Notes: generated from the sequence alone by a model not told the origin. DNA of 64,000 bases from an unicellular cyanobacterium SU2 (GCA_002110465.1 NEED01000071.1:186001-250000); one strand, 5' to 3'; positions 36,901-46,414 are shown, counted from the first letter of the stretch. Program-made: numbers and translations.

Positions 36901-38656
36901 AGCGCAACAGTTAGAAGCAGAGGGACATCACTGTTATTTAGTGTTTCCTGGACAAGAATATGCAACAATCTCAGACAAACAATGGACTATTGATATCCGT
37001 AACCCCGAAGACTTTAAACGGTTACTGAAAACAGTTCCCCGTTGCGATCGCATTGTTCATTTTTGGAACCTCAATAGTGACGCAACTGACGCATTAACCC
37101 CCCAAAGGTTACAAGACGATCAGTTACGCAACTGTGGGAGTCTTTTGTATCTTGTACAAGCATTAAACAGGGTTATCATGAACCCTCGCTTATGGGTGGT
37201 AACTCAAAGTACCTTTAAGGGACAAACCTTAAACCTCTCTCAGACTCCGGTATGGGGGTTAGGTCGAGTTATTGCCTTAGAATATCCGGAACTTTGGGGC
37301 GGGTTAATTGATATTTCTCAAGAAAATAGCAAAAAAATGGTAAATAGTCTCCGAAAAGAACTATTAAGCCCTGGAATTACCTCAGAAGTTGCTTTAACCT
37401 CTCAACAGCGTTATGTCTCTCGTTTGGTGGAATATGTAGGAAACAGGAAAAATAAGGCGTTTTCTGTCTCTGATCAAGGTTTCTACCTAGTCACAGGTGG
37501 GTTAGGAGGGTTAGGGCTAAAATTAGCCCATTGGTTAGGGAAAAACGGGGCAAAACAGCTAATTTTAGTCGGTCGCAGTCAACCCAAACCAGAAGCTAAA
37601 GCGGTTATCGCCAACTTACAACAGCAAGGAGTAACCATTAAAGTTAAACAGGTTGATGTGTGCAATGAGGATGCAGTGGCCAACCTCTTGCAAGAAAATG
37701 ACTCCATACGGGGGATTTTTCATTTAGCAGGATGTTTAGATGATGGAGTATTAAGTAATCAAAGTTGGGAACGGTTTACAAAAGTGCTAGATCCCAAAGT
37801 AATGGGTGCATGGAATTTACATAAAAAGTCTCAACATTTATCCTTAGAGTTTTTTGTTTTGTTCTCTTCTATCGCTTCTGTTTTAGGTTCTCCAGGACAA
37901 GGAAATTATGCTGCTGCTAATGCTTTTTTAGATAGCTTATCTGATTATCGTAATAGTCAAGATTTACCAACATTAACCATTAACTGGGGTCCTTGGGCAG
38001 AAACAGGTATGGCCGCTAATTTGGAAAATAACAGCGAAAAAAGATGGCAAAATGCAGGGGTTGACTTAATTGACATTGAGCAAGGGTTAGCTAATTTAGG
38101 GCTAATTTTACAAGAAAAGGTTAGCCAAATGACGGTTTTTCCTGTTGATTGGAAAAAGTTTTTGCAACAGTATCCTATTTATAACAAACATGGATTATTA
38201 TTAAATGTAATTAATCATAATAATATCCAACCTCAAGTTAGCCTAGGGGAACAAATTAAATCCTTATCTGCTAAGAAAAGAAAAGCCCTAATTATTGAAA
38301 AAGTGCAAGAAGATGTCACCCTTTCTATTGGGCTAAATACTGAGGAAATATTAGATATCAAACTCGGCTTTTTTGACTTAGGAATGGACTCTTTAATGGC
38401 ATTAGAATTTAGACAACGTTTAGAAACTCGCTTGGGGGGATCACTGCCTAAAACCTTAACCTTTGATTACCCTAATATTGAAGCAATTACTAACTATATT
38501 TTAGAACAATTTGAAGATGAAGGTGAAACAAAAAAAGATAGTAAAACTCAAGAAAAAATAGAACAAGAAACTGAATTTCAAGAACTAGAGGGGCTTTCCG
38601 ATAAAGACTTATGCGCTTTTATTGATAGTGAGTTTAATCAAATCATAGAAACATAG
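33980..38656 (+). CDS. Type I PKS module, KS-AT-KR-ACP
   Basis: A 1558-residue module. An N-terminal docking helix (SPIKQAFLALEEMQAKLAEK) is followed by KS 38-465 (DTACSSS), AT about 575-880 (GHSVGEYAAA), a structural plus catalytic KR about 960-1370, and ACP about 1430-1500 (GMDSLMALEF). The AT has SQGFHS where malonyl ATs have SHAFHS, so its specificity is less certain. The KR has TGGLGGLG, an LDD motif (GCLDDGVL, B-type), Ser in FSSIAS and Tyr in GNYAAANAF, and looks active. No DH is present. Two linkers (35338-35372 and 35505-35535) carry C-rich repeat-derived sequence. Confidence 0.92.
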   Translation: MAQDTVKITHLSPIKQAFLALEEMQAKLAEKENKTQEAIAIIGLGCRFPGGGNDPESFWELLKNRTDATSKIPESRWQSQKKENFGSFLNIPVDQFDASFFGVAPREAKYLDPQQRLLLEVSWETLEYGAISPNSLKDSQTGVFIGINSSDYLQLQLNTEEESDLGAYAFTGNTPSVAAGRLSYYLGLQGPTLAIDTACSSSLVAVHMACQSLRNRECSLALAGGVNLMLAPQPYTILSKMQALAKDGRCKTFDANADGYGRGEGCGMVLLKRYEDAIADQDNILAVIGGTAINHDGSSSGLTVPNGLAQEKVIKRALANANMDPQRISYVEVHGTGTALGDPIEVEALSQVYGCNRNPDNPLFLGSVKTNIGHLEAAAGIASLIKVVLSLQHEELPAHLHLKQLNPAISWQNLPLRIVNEPIPLLKRNNSTVVGISSFGMSGTNAHLIVEEATPQPPLERGSRERPLHILSLSAKTEKALKDLIQKYRTYLQSQSSLDLNTLNIEDKYSPPASSAPNLADICYTANVGRSHFDYRCYALASTLPQLSQQLETLSKSIKKVQKQSKIAFLFTGQGSQYVNMGRELYETSPLFRHIINECDYLLQSYLDESLVNVLYQGTGNREYASREGMNKSLLDKTMYTQPALFSLEYAMGKLWQSWGIHPDVVMGHSVGEYAAACLAGVFSLEDGLKLIAARGKLMESLPQRGKMAVIFASEAQVKQIINDFYVEIAAINGPHCCVITGDSAAVGKTLKKVESLGIETRLLNVSQGFHSTLIEPILDEFRKVAQSISYTLPNIAIVSTVTGKRIEAKMVTEADYWLKNCRQTVQFFQGMQTLQTQNYDIFLEIGPSPTLLGMGRRCLPENVGVWLPSLRSGHSNWDTMLQSLGELYRYGIEIDWNRFDQDYSRSRLRLPTYPFQRQSYWLDILPPPEPSLSPSSDAFYQRVWQPQPQQQGDQLTSGHWLLLADDHNVALTIAQQLEAEGHHCYLVFPGQEYATISDKQWTIDIRNPEDFKRLLKTVPRCDRIVHFWNLNSDATDALTPQRLQDDQLRNCGSLLYLVQALNRVIMNPRLWVVTQSTFKGQTLNLSQTPVWGLGRVIALEYPELWGGLIDISQENSKKMVNSLRKELLSPGITSEVALTSQQRYVSRLVEYVGNRKNKAFSVSDQGFYLVTGGLGGLGLKLAHWLGKNGAKQLILVGRSQPKPEAKAVIANLQQQGVTIKVKQVDVCNEDAVANLLQENDSIRGIFHLAGCLDDGVLSNQSWERFTKVLDPKVMGAWNLHKKSQHLSLEFFVLFSSIASVLGSPGQGNYAAANAFLDSLSDYRNSQDLPTLTINWGPWAETGMAANLENNSEKRWQNAGVDLIDIEQGLANLGLILQEKVSQMTVFPVDWKKFLQQYPIYNKHGLLLNVINHNNIQPQVSLGEQIKSLSAKKRKALIIEKVQEDVTLSIGLNTEEILDIKLGFFDLGMDSLMALEFRQRLETRLGGSLPKTLTFDYPNIEAITNYILEQFEDEGETKKDSKTQEKIEQETEFQELEGLSDKDLCAFIDSEFNQIIET

Positions 38657-38745
38657 TATTAATGTCTGTAGGAAATTAATACCATTTAAGCCCATAATTA
38701 CAACCCGATACTAAACTAATTCTAAAACCTTTAATCAATAAAAAA

Positions 38746-41700
38746 ATGAACAATCAAACTAAGACATCAAACCAACTATCGCCCCTACAAAAAGCAGCCC
38801 TAGCCGTCAAAGAAATGCGGGCTAAACTAGAGAAAATGGAACGGCTACAAACCGAACCTATTGCGATCGTAGGAATGGGTTGCCGTTTTCCTGGTGGGAT
38901 CAAGAACCCTTCCGACTTTTGGCAAGGGTTATGTCAAGGCATCGATGCAATAACAGATATTCCCGAAGATCGCTGGAATGTGGACGCTTACTACCATAGA
39001 GACCCTGATATCCCAGGGAAAAGCTATAGCAAACGAGGGGGGTTTATCCATAAGATAGATGAGTTTGACGGGGACTTTTTTGGCTTATCTCCCAGGGAAA
39101 TAAACCCCATGGACCCCCAACAAAGACTATTACTCGAAGTGAGTTGGGAAGCCTTAGAAAATGCTGCGATCGCCCCCAAAACCCTGATGGGGACTCAAAC
39201 CGGTGTCTTTTTAGGTATTAGCGTCAATGAATATAGTGAAGTCACAGTGGGGGAAAACCCCGATGACATCGACGTTTACACTGCTACAGGAAACGCTTTA
39301 AGTATTGCTGCGGGCCGTCTTTCCCATTATTACGGTTTCCAGGGACCTTCGTTGGTGATCGATACGGCCTGTTCTTCTTCTTTGGTGGCTATTCACTTAG
39401 CTTGTCAAAGCTTACGGAAGCAAGAATGTGATTTGGCTGTAACAGGAGGCAGTTTTTTCATGTTATCCCCCAATAGTCTCATTTCTGTCGCTAAAATGAA
39501 AGCCTTATCTCCCGATGGCTATTGTAAGACCTTTGATGCAACTGCCGATGGTTACGTTAGGGGAGAAGGTTGTGGCCTGGTAGTGTTAAAACGCCTTTCT
39601 GACGCAGAAGCTAACGGGGACAACATTTTAGGAGTCATTCGCGGGACAGCAACCAACCAAGATGGCCGTAGTAGTGGTTTAACGGTTCCCAACGGACAAG
39701 CCCAACAAGCTTGTATTCAGGCAGCCCTCAAGGATGGCAAGGTTGACCCTTCTGATGTTAATTATATCGAAACTCACGGCACCGGAACTTCTTTGGGGGA
39801 CCCTATCGAAGCGAAAGCATTAACCAGTATTTTCTGTGATCCCCCTAGAGAAACCCCCTTAAGGTTAGGGTCGGTTAAAACCAATATCGGCCATTTAGAA
39901 GCGGCCGCAGGGGTCGCTAGTGTAATAAAAGTGGTGTTAGGGTTCCAAAATAAGCAGATTCCGCCCCATTTACACCTAAAAAAGTTAAATCCGCTACTTG
40001 AAGGACTGCCTATTGACATCCCCACTCAACTCACTCCTTGGGACATTAAACAGGGTGAAAAACGGATGGCCGGGGTTAGTTCTTTTGGGTTTAGTGGAAC
40101 CAATGCCCATCTTATTATTGAGGAATGGAATGGGGAAAAGGCAGGAGGCAGGAGGCAGGAGGCAGAAGGTGATTTTTTGTTACCTTTATCAGCTAAAAAT
40201 GGTCAAGCTTTGAAAGATTTAGTTAAAGATTATCACAAGTTTTTAAGTAACCATACTGATCTACATTTAGAAGACTTATGTTATACGGCTGCGGTGGGTC
40301 GAGATCATTTTAATTATCGTTTTGCTGTGGTGGGTCAAAGTAGAGAAGATTTACTGCAAGAATTAAACACTTTTGCTCAATTAGAACAGAATAAACCTAG
40401 TAAAAAAGTTCCCAAAATTGCCTTTTTGTTTACGGGTCAAGGTTCCCAATATATCAATATGGGTTACGACCTGTATCAAAATTATTCGGTATTTCGAGAC
40501 GCATTGAATGAGTGCGATCGCTTGTTACAATCTTATTTAGAAACTTCTTTATTAGATGTTTTATATAGTAAAGAGGTAGCAAAAAAAAGTCTTTTACAAC
40601 AAACGATTTATACTCAACCTGCTCTATTTTCTCTCGAATATGCCTTAGTTAAACTTTGGGAATCTTGGGGCGTTGAACCTGATATTATGATGGGCCACAG
40701 TATTGGGGAATATGTGGCCGCTTGTGTGGCAGGAATTTTTAGTTTAGAAGATGCTTTAAAACTAATTGCTTGTCGGGGTCGGTTAATGAATGATTTACCT
40801 GACAATGGCTCAATGGTAGCGGTGTTAACATCAGAAAAACAGATAAAAGAGATTCTTGATTCTTTAAGTAGTCAAGTCGCTATTGCTGCTATCAATGGAC
40901 CTAATAACATCGTCATTTCTGGGAAACAAGAAGACCTTAATCAAGTTGTTTCTAAGTTAGAATTACATGGAGTTGAAACTAAAAAGCTAAAGGTTTCTCA
41001 TGCTTTTCATTCCCAGTTAATGGAACCGATGATTGAACAGTTTTCTAAAGTAGCTAAAGAAATAACCTATCATAATCCTTGTATTGATCTGGTTTCTAAT
41101 TTAGGAGAAGTTAGTGAAAAAATGGCTAATGCTGATTACTGGGTTCGTCATGTGCTAGAAAGTGTCCAATTTTTTCAAGGAATAAAAACCTTAGAAAGTA
41201 ACGAATATCAGCTATTTTTAGAAATTGGAGCAACTCCTACCCTTATTAAAATGGGACAACGCTGTTTTGATGATACCAGTAACAGTGTTTGGCTTTCTTC
41301 TCTTCATCCGAAAAAGTCTGATCAATTGATGATCTCGGAAAGCATAAAATCTTTATACTGTCAAGGATTTGAAGTTAATTGGGAAAACTTTTATCAAGGT
41401 CAAAAGCTTGATGAAATAAAAGCTGATTCAACATTAGAACATCAGAAGCAATATAAAAAATGTATTTTGCCAACCTATCCATTTCAAAGACAAAAATATT
41501 GGCAGAAGAAAAACAAGAATCAAGAAGCAAAATACATAAAAGCGAACTTAGAAAATAAAGAAAAAAATAAGCTTAACAAAACTCTCAATTCTCCTCTTTT
41601 AGATCATCGTATTTCTTCCCCTTTACCAGCTATTCAATTTCAGTCAACTATTGATCTTGATCGCCTTCCTTTAGTTAAGGATCATTGTATCAATGGTGTC

Positions 41701-42837
41701 CCTTTAATGAACTTAGTTGTTTATGTAGAAATTTTAGCAGAAGGAGTTAAAGAAGTTTGGAATCAAGCGATTAGTGAGGTCAAAGATTTTAAAATAATTG
41801 AAGCCTTAACGTTTCCTGAGCAAAATAGTTATGAAATTCAACTAATATTAAACCCCAAAGATGAAACAACTAGTAATTTTAAACTATTTAGTCAAACCGA
41901 TGTTCCTGGTCTAAACTGGAAACTTCACGCAACAGGAACCGTGTATCTAGACTCTATTGAACCTCTAAAAAAATCTCCTAAAAAAATAGATTTATCTTGT
42001 CTTTCTGACCCTTCTTATGATACAATTACTAAAGATAAATTCTATAAAGATGTTATCGAAAAAGGGGCAATTCTTGGTCAAAGTTGCCAACAAATAGAGC
42101 AGATTTGGTGTAAGCAGAAACAAGCGATCGCCAAAATTAGTCCGAGTTCTCCTGACCCTTATTATTTGCCATTGGGAGAAATAGACGCTTGGATTCAACT
42201 CTTTTTAGCTATTTTTCAGCGAGATTCTCCCACTTACTTACTTACTGGTCTAGAAAGCTTTCGTTCTTACTCTTTATCTCATTTTACTTCCCACAAATCC
42301 TACACACCTAACACTCCTCACTATTGGGGTCACGCAAAGCTAACAGATAGTCAAGATCAAGGGAAAACCGTTTTTGGACACCTTTCCCTCTATGATGACG
42401 ACGGTAACTTAGTGGCTGAAATTATCAATGCTGAGTTAAAGCAAGTTAAATTTAAGCAAAAAATAGCAAATCAAGACAAGATAAATCAAAAACCTAGTAA
42501 AATAACCCGTCAAAAACTCCTAGAAGCTGATCCGTCTCATTGTCACATTCTAATAGAAACCTATCTTAAAGAAACCTTAGCCCAATCATTGCAGATATCC
42601 CCCACAAAAATCGACTCCAAACAGTCTTTAATTGACCTTTTAGACTCCTTAATGGCCATGGAATTAAGAAGTCACTTAGAACGGGATTTAGGGTTATCTG
42701 CATCCCTAGAACAACTGTTAGGCGATCGCAACCTCGAACAACTGGCCAGCAGTTTACAAGAACAAATTATTATCACTCAAATGAAATCTTCAACTCCAGA
42801 AACAGGAGATGAGGACTTTGAGGAAATGACCTTCTAA
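38746..42837 (+). CDS. Type I PKS module, KS-AT-DH-ACP, without KR
   Basis: A 1363-residue module. The docking helix SPLQKAALAVKEMRAKLEKM is followed by KS 37-460 (DTACSSS), AT about 560-860 (GHSIGEY, SHAFH, malonyl), DH about 945-1230 and ACP about 1265-1340. The DH keeps His in KDHCINGVP and Asp in GEIDAWIQ. It has no KR, so it cannot make its own hydroxyl; it may act on the hydroxyl made by the preceding KR, or drive ring closure. The ACP motif reads SLIDLLDSLMAMEL, one residue shorter than the usual DLGxDSLMA, with the Gly lost. A four-unit GGCAGGA repeat interrupts the KS-AT linker. The acidic tail TGDEDFEEMTF is suited to the next protein's TubC-type docking domain. Confidence 0.9.
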   Translation: MNNQTKTSNQLSPLQKAALAVKEMRAKLEKMERLQTEPIAIVGMGCRFPGGIKNPSDFWQGLCQGIDAITDIPEDRWNVDAYYHRDPDIPGKSYSKRGGFIHKIDEFDGDFFGLSPREINPMDPQQRLLLEVSWEALENAAIAPKTLMGTQTGVFLGISVNEYSEVTVGENPDDIDVYTATGNALSIAAGRLSHYYGFQGPSLVIDTACSSSLVAIHLACQSLRKQECDLAVTGGSFFMLSPNSLISVAKMKALSPDGYCKTFDATADGYVRGEGCGLVVLKRLSDAEANGDNILGVIRGTATNQDGRSSGLTVPNGQAQQACIQAALKDGKVDPSDVNYIETHGTGTSLGDPIEAKALTSIFCDPPRETPLRLGSVKTNIGHLEAAAGVASVIKVVLGFQNKQIPPHLHLKKLNPLLEGLPIDIPTQLTPWDIKQGEKRMAGVSSFGFSGTNAHLIIEEWNGEKAGGRRQEAEGDFLLPLSAKNGQALKDLVKDYHKFLSNHTDLHLEDLCYTAAVGRDHFNYRFAVVGQSREDLLQELNTFAQLEQNKPSKKVPKIAFLFTGQGSQYINMGYDLYQNYSVFRDALNECDRLLQSYLETSLLDVLYSKEVAKKSLLQQTIYTQPALFSLEYALVKLWESWGVEPDIMMGHSIGEYVAACVAGIFSLEDALKLIACRGRLMNDLPDNGSMVAVLTSEKQIKEILDSLSSQVAIAAINGPNNIVISGKQEDLNQVVSKLELHGVETKKLKVSHAFHSQLMEPMIEQFSKVAKEITYHNPCIDLVSNLGEVSEKMANADYWVRHVLESVQFFQGIKTLESNEYQLFLEIGATPTLIKMGQRCFDDTSNSVWLSSLHPKKSDQLMISESIKSLYCQGFEVNWENFYQGQKLDEIKADSTLEHQKQYKKCILPTYPFQRQKYWQKKNKNQEAKYIKANLENKEKNKLNKTLNSPLLDHRISSPLPAIQFQSTIDLDRLPLVKDHCINGVPLMNLVVYVEILAEGVKEVWNQAISEVKDFKIIEALTFPEQNSYEIQLILNPKDETTSNFKLFSQTDVPGLNWKLHATGTVYLDSIEPLKKSPKKIDLSCLSDPSYDTITKDKFYKDVIEKGAILGQSCQQIEQIWCKQKQAIAKISPSSPDPYYLPLGEIDAWIQLFLAIFQRDSPTYLLTGLESFRSYSLSHFTSHKSYTPNTPHYWGHAKLTDSQDQGKTVFGHLSLYDDDGNLVAEIINAELKQVKFKQKIANQDKINQKPSKITRQKLLEADPSHCHILIETYLKETLAQSLQISPTKIDSKQSLIDLLDSLMAMELRSHLERDLGLSASLEQLLGDRNLEQLASSLQEQIIITQMKSSTPETGDEDFEEMTF
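40140..40169. repeat. Heptamer repeat inside coding sequence (GGCAGGA x4)
   Basis: Units GGCAGGA, GGCAGGA, GGCAGGA and GGCAGAA lie in the KS-AT linker of the PKS gene and are translated as AGGRRQEAEG. The frame is kept. Confidence 0.85.
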
Positions 42838-42842
42838 TAGTT

Positions 42843-42883
42843 ATTCAGTTATCAGTCAAGTCATCAGTTATCAGTTTTTCAGT
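42843..42883. repeat. Short tandem repeat of TCAGTTA type between genes
   Basis: Repeated CAGTTATCAGT-like units fill the 56-base gap before the Cy-A-PCP gene, ending just before its AGGA ribosome-binding sequence. Confidence 0.6.
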
Positions 42884-42899
42884 TAGGAAATTAGTGAAT

Positions 42900-45800
42900 A
42901 TGAATCTTAATCAACTCTTAACAGAACTATCTCAGTCCGGTGTTCAACTTTGGACAGAAAACAATCAGCTAAAAATCCGTGCAGCTAAAGGCGTATTAAC
43001 CCCCGAATATAAACAAATTTTATCTGACAATAAAATAGATATATTAAACCTTTTACAACAAAATAAACAATCTAAAAACACTAATTTACCTTCCATTATT
43101 GCCGATCCTGACAATCGCTATCAACCCTTTCCTTTAACGGATATGCAGCACGCTTTCTGGGTAGGAAGAATGGGAGTTTTAGAATTAGGAACGGTTGCCA
43201 ATCACGGTTACTATGAAATTGAGGGTAAAGACCTTGACTTAGATAATTTAAACCGCTCGTTAAATCAACTTGTTCAACGTCATGATATGTTGCGAGGTGT
43301 GATATTACCCGATGGTCAACAACAGATTTTAAAAGAAGTTCCTGAATACAAAATAAAGAACATTGATTTAAGGAAAAAAGACCAAAAAACAATTAATAAA
43401 CATTTAGATAGTATTCGTCAAGAAATGTCTCACCAAGTTTTACCTTGGGATAAATGGCCGCTGTTTGAGTTTCGAGCAACCCTTTTAGACGATAACAGAA
43501 TTAGACTACATATTAGCTATGACCTACAGATTTTTGATGCTTGGAGTCTCTTTAGATTATTTGAAGAATGGTTTCACCTCTCTCAAGATCCTAATGCCAC
43601 TTTAGCTAATTTAGACTTTACCTTTCGGGATTATGTATTTGCCGAAAAAGCCTTACAAGAAACAGAACTTTATCAGCAATCTTGTGATTATTGGTTGAGT
43701 CGTATTCCCAGTTTACCCCCTGCTCCCGATCTCCCCTTAGCGAAAAATCCTACTACTGTAAAAGAACATCAATGTCAACGGTTTACAGGGGAATTGGATC
43801 GTCATACTTGGCAACAGTTAAAACAACGGGCTAAGCAGTTTGGCATGACAGGTTCCGGGGTTTTGCTGGCTGCCTTTAGTGAAGTTTTAACCCGATGGTG
43901 TAAAAGTCCAAAATTTACCTTAAATTTAGCGTTATTTAACCGTCTTCCCTTTCATCCCGACATCCACAACATTTTAGGCGACTTTACCTCCGTCACCCTT
44001 CTATCTGTGGATAACTCAACCCTAGACACCTTTCAACAACGAGCCCAACGACTGCAACAACAACTATGGCAAGACTTGGATCACCGTTATTTTAGTGGAG
44101 TTCGAGTCATGCGAGAGTTAAACCGTCTTCGCAGAGATGTCCCCACCGCTATGCCTATTGTTTTTACCAGTACCCTAGGGTTTGAAGCTTTAGGACAAGG
44201 GACTTCAGCCTTCGATCGCCTGGGTAAAATGGTGTATGGAGTCAGTCAAGCGTCACAAGTTTGGTTAGATCATCAAGTCAGTGAACAACAGGGCTGTTTA
44301 CACTTTACCTGGGATGCCGTAGACGAGTTATTTCCCCCAGGGATGATCAATGATATGTTTGAGTCCTATTGTTCTCTGCTGCAACAGTTGGCCACCTCTG
44401 GAGACGTTTGGCAGCAAACCAGCCTAGACTTACTTCCGGCTTATCAAGTCAGCCAACGTCAGGCTATCAACGCCACAGAGATGTCTTTACCGGATGTAAC
44501 GTTATGGGATCTGTTTACCAAGCAAGTTAACCAAAACCCAGATAACCCTGCGGTGATCTCATCACAAGGGGTTTTAACCTACGAACAAGTCTATCAGAAA
44601 TCTTGTGCGATCGCCCAACAACTCCAGGAGTTAGGGGCTAAACCCAATCAATTAATTGCTGTCTTCATGGAAAAGGGATGGGAGCAAATTGTAGCGGTTA
44701 TGGGAATTATCGGGTCTGGGGCTGCTTATGTTCCTATTGATCCGAATCTGCCTCAAGAACGCATTGATTATCTTTTAGAAGATAGTCAAGTTGACGTGAT
44801 TTTAACTCAGTCTTGGTTAATGATCCCCCCCTGCCCCCCCTTATCAAGGGGGGAAGGCAACAGTCGAACCATTATAGAAGTTGATACCCTTCCACCCTCC
44901 TCTGCCCTCTCTGCCCCCTCTGCCCCCCACTGCCCCCGAGACTTAGCCTACGTTATCTACACTTCCGGAACCACTGGCCGACCCAAAGGAGTGATGATCC
45001 CTCATCGTAACGTGGTTAATGTTGTCACCTATACCAATCAACGGTTTGGGGTTAATGAAAGCGATCGCATTCTCGCCTTAACCTCCCTTAACCATGACCT
45101 CTCGGTGTATGACATTTTTGGGTCTTTAAGTGCCGGGTCTGCCATAGTCTTACCTGATGCGGTACGGGTGAAAGATGCTCAACACTGGGTTCAGTTAATG
45201 AAGGAAGAAAAAGTGACTCTCTGGAACTCTGTGCCAACGATGATGGAAATGTTGGTAGAATACTTAGAAAAGTCCCAAGATTCTACTCCAGACAGTTTAA
45301 AATTAGCGATTTTAGGGGGAGATTGGCTGCCGTTTACCTTACCTAAACGTTTACGGGATCTCGTTCCTGGGGTGAGGCTTCTGAGTATTGGCGGACCGAC
45401 AGAAACCACGATATGGAATATTGGTTACGAAGTGGATAGGGTTGATCCCAACTGGAAGAGTATTCCCTACGGTCAACCGATGGGTAATAGTAAATATTAT
45501 ATTTTGAATGAACGATTAGAAGATTGTCCTTTGGGGGTTCCTGGTCAAATGTATTGTTCTGGAATACAGGTTGCCAAGGGGTATTGGAATAATGAAGAAA
45601 GAACCCAAGAAAAGTTTATTATTCATCCAAAAACAGGAGAAAAAATTTATAGAACAGGGGATTTAGGTTGTTACCTTCCTGATGGCAATATTAGCATTTT
45701 AGGACGGGTTGATTTTCAAATTAAGATTAAAGGTCATCGTATTGACCCCTCTGAAATTGAATCAATTTTATTAAAAAACCTTGATCTAAAATCTGCTTTG

Positions 45801-46373
45801 GTTTATCATACAGAAAATAAATTGGTAGCTTACCTTATTCCTGAAGCGGGTTCTTCTCCTCAAGTTGAAGGAATTAAAAAAATCTTAAAAGAGAAGTTAC
45901 CTGACTACATGATTCCCTCACAATTTATCTTTTTAGATAAATTTCCATTATCAGCAAATGGGAAAATTGATCGGTTAGCCTTACCGAAATTACCTAATAT
46001 TACTGATAGTCATGAGGATAATTATGTTGAACCAAACACAGAATTAGAACAAATTATTTGCGAAGTTTGGCAACAGGTATTAGAACTAGAAAAAGTTAGT
46101 ATTAATAGCAACTTTTTTGATCTGGGAGGAAACTCTTTACTCATTACCAAAGTTTACAATGGCTTAAAAAAAGCTCTTCCGACAAATACTAAGAATTTCT
46201 CTGTTGTTGAACTGTTTAAACATCCCACTATTGAGAGTTTTACTCAATACTTAAATGAGCAAGATAATTCTACGAATACAGTAGAAGACAATCAAAAATT
46301 AGCCAGCAATATTAAACAGGGGAAAAATCGCATTCAACAGCGAAGAAAACGAGCTAAAAAAATTAACTTTTAA
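42900..46373 (+). CDS. NRPS module with heterocyclization domain, TubC docking-Cy-A(Cys-like)-PCP
   Basis: A module of about 1157 residues. The N-terminal TubC docking domain is 1-55 (LNQLLTELSQSGVQLWTENN). The Cy domain (70-490) has DLQIFDAWS, the DxxxxDxxS motif replacing HHxxxDG. A spans about 520-1030 and PCP about 1065-1130 (FFDLGGNSLL). The A domain has HDLSVYDIFG, WNSVP, GGDWLP and PTETTIW, giving a pocket D-L-Y-N-I-G-I-I-W by eye. This is closest to cysteine codes (DLYNLSLIWK) though not exact. Cy plus Cys predicts a thiazoline; no oxidase domain is present. Start choice: GTG 42894 and ATG 42900 are both possible. C-rich repeat insertions lie between A2 and A3. The C-terminus is strongly basic (RIQQRRKRAKK). 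Confidence 0.92.
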   Translation: MNLNQLLTELSQSGVQLWTENNQLKIRAAKGVLTPEYKQILSDNKIDILNLLQQNKQSKNTNLPSIIADPDNRYQPFPLTDMQHAFWVGRMGVLELGTVANHGYYEIEGKDLDLDNLNRSLNQLVQRHDMLRGVILPDGQQQILKEVPEYKIKNIDLRKKDQKTINKHLDSIRQEMSHQVLPWDKWPLFEFRATLLDDNRIRLHISYDLQIFDAWSLFRLFEEWFHLSQDPNATLANLDFTFRDYVFAEKALQETELYQQSCDYWLSRIPSLPPAPDLPLAKNPTTVKEHQCQRFTGELDRHTWQQLKQRAKQFGMTGSGVLLAAFSEVLTRWCKSPKFTLNLALFNRLPFHPDIHNILGDFTSVTLLSVDNSTLDTFQQRAQRLQQQLWQDLDHRYFSGVRVMRELNRLRRDVPTAMPIVFTSTLGFEALGQGTSAFDRLGKMVYGVSQASQVWLDHQVSEQQGCLHFTWDAVDELFPPGMINDMFESYCSLLQQLATSGDVWQQTSLDLLPAYQVSQRQAINATEMSLPDVTLWDLFTKQVNQNPDNPAVISSQGVLTYEQVYQKSCAIAQQLQELGAKPNQLIAVFMEKGWEQIVAVMGIIGSGAAYVPIDPNLPQERIDYLLEDSQVDVILTQSWLMIPPCPPLSRGEGNSRTIIEVDTLPPSSALSAPSAPHCPRDLAYVIYTSGTTGRPKGVMIPHRNVVNVVTYTNQRFGVNESDRILALTSLNHDLSVYDIFGSLSAGSAIVLPDAVRVKDAQHWVQLMKEEKVTLWNSVPTMMEMLVEYLEKSQDSTPDSLKLAILGGDWLPFTLPKRLRDLVPGVRLLSIGGPTETTIWNIGYEVDRVDPNWKSIPYGQPMGNSKYYILNERLEDCPLGVPGQMYCSGIQVAKGYWNNEERTQEKFIIHPKTGEKIYRTGDLGCYLPDGNISILGRVDFQIKIKGHRIDPSEIESILLKNLDLKSALVYHTENKLVAYLIPEAGSSPQVEGIKKILKEKLPDYMIPSQFIFLDKFPLSANGKIDRLALPKLPNITDSHEDNYVEPNTELEQIICEVWQQVLELEKVSINSNFFDLGGNSLLITKVYNGLKKALPTNTKNFSVVELFKHPTIESFTQYLNEQDNSTNTVEDNQKLASNIKQGKNRIQQRRKRAKKINF
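44835..44853. repeat. Palindromic element inside an A domain
   Basis: CCCCCCTTATCAAGGGGGG has perfect 8-base arms around ATC. It is translated as part of PPCPPLSRGEGN between motifs A2 and A3. A decayed relative lies at the same domain position in the NRPS at 50929 (about 52703-52740). Confidence 0.8.
44893..44939. repeat. CTCTGCCC-type simple repeat in coding sequence
   Basis: Consecutive C-rich units (CCTCCTCTGCCCTCTCTGCC and onward) are translated as PPSSALSAPSAPHCP just before the A3 core. A similar short run in the PKS gene near 35505-35535 is read as SPPASSAPN. Confidence 0.75.
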
Positions 46374-46414
46374 TCAACCTAAATTTGTAAATTATTTACT
46401 ATTAATTTGGCACA

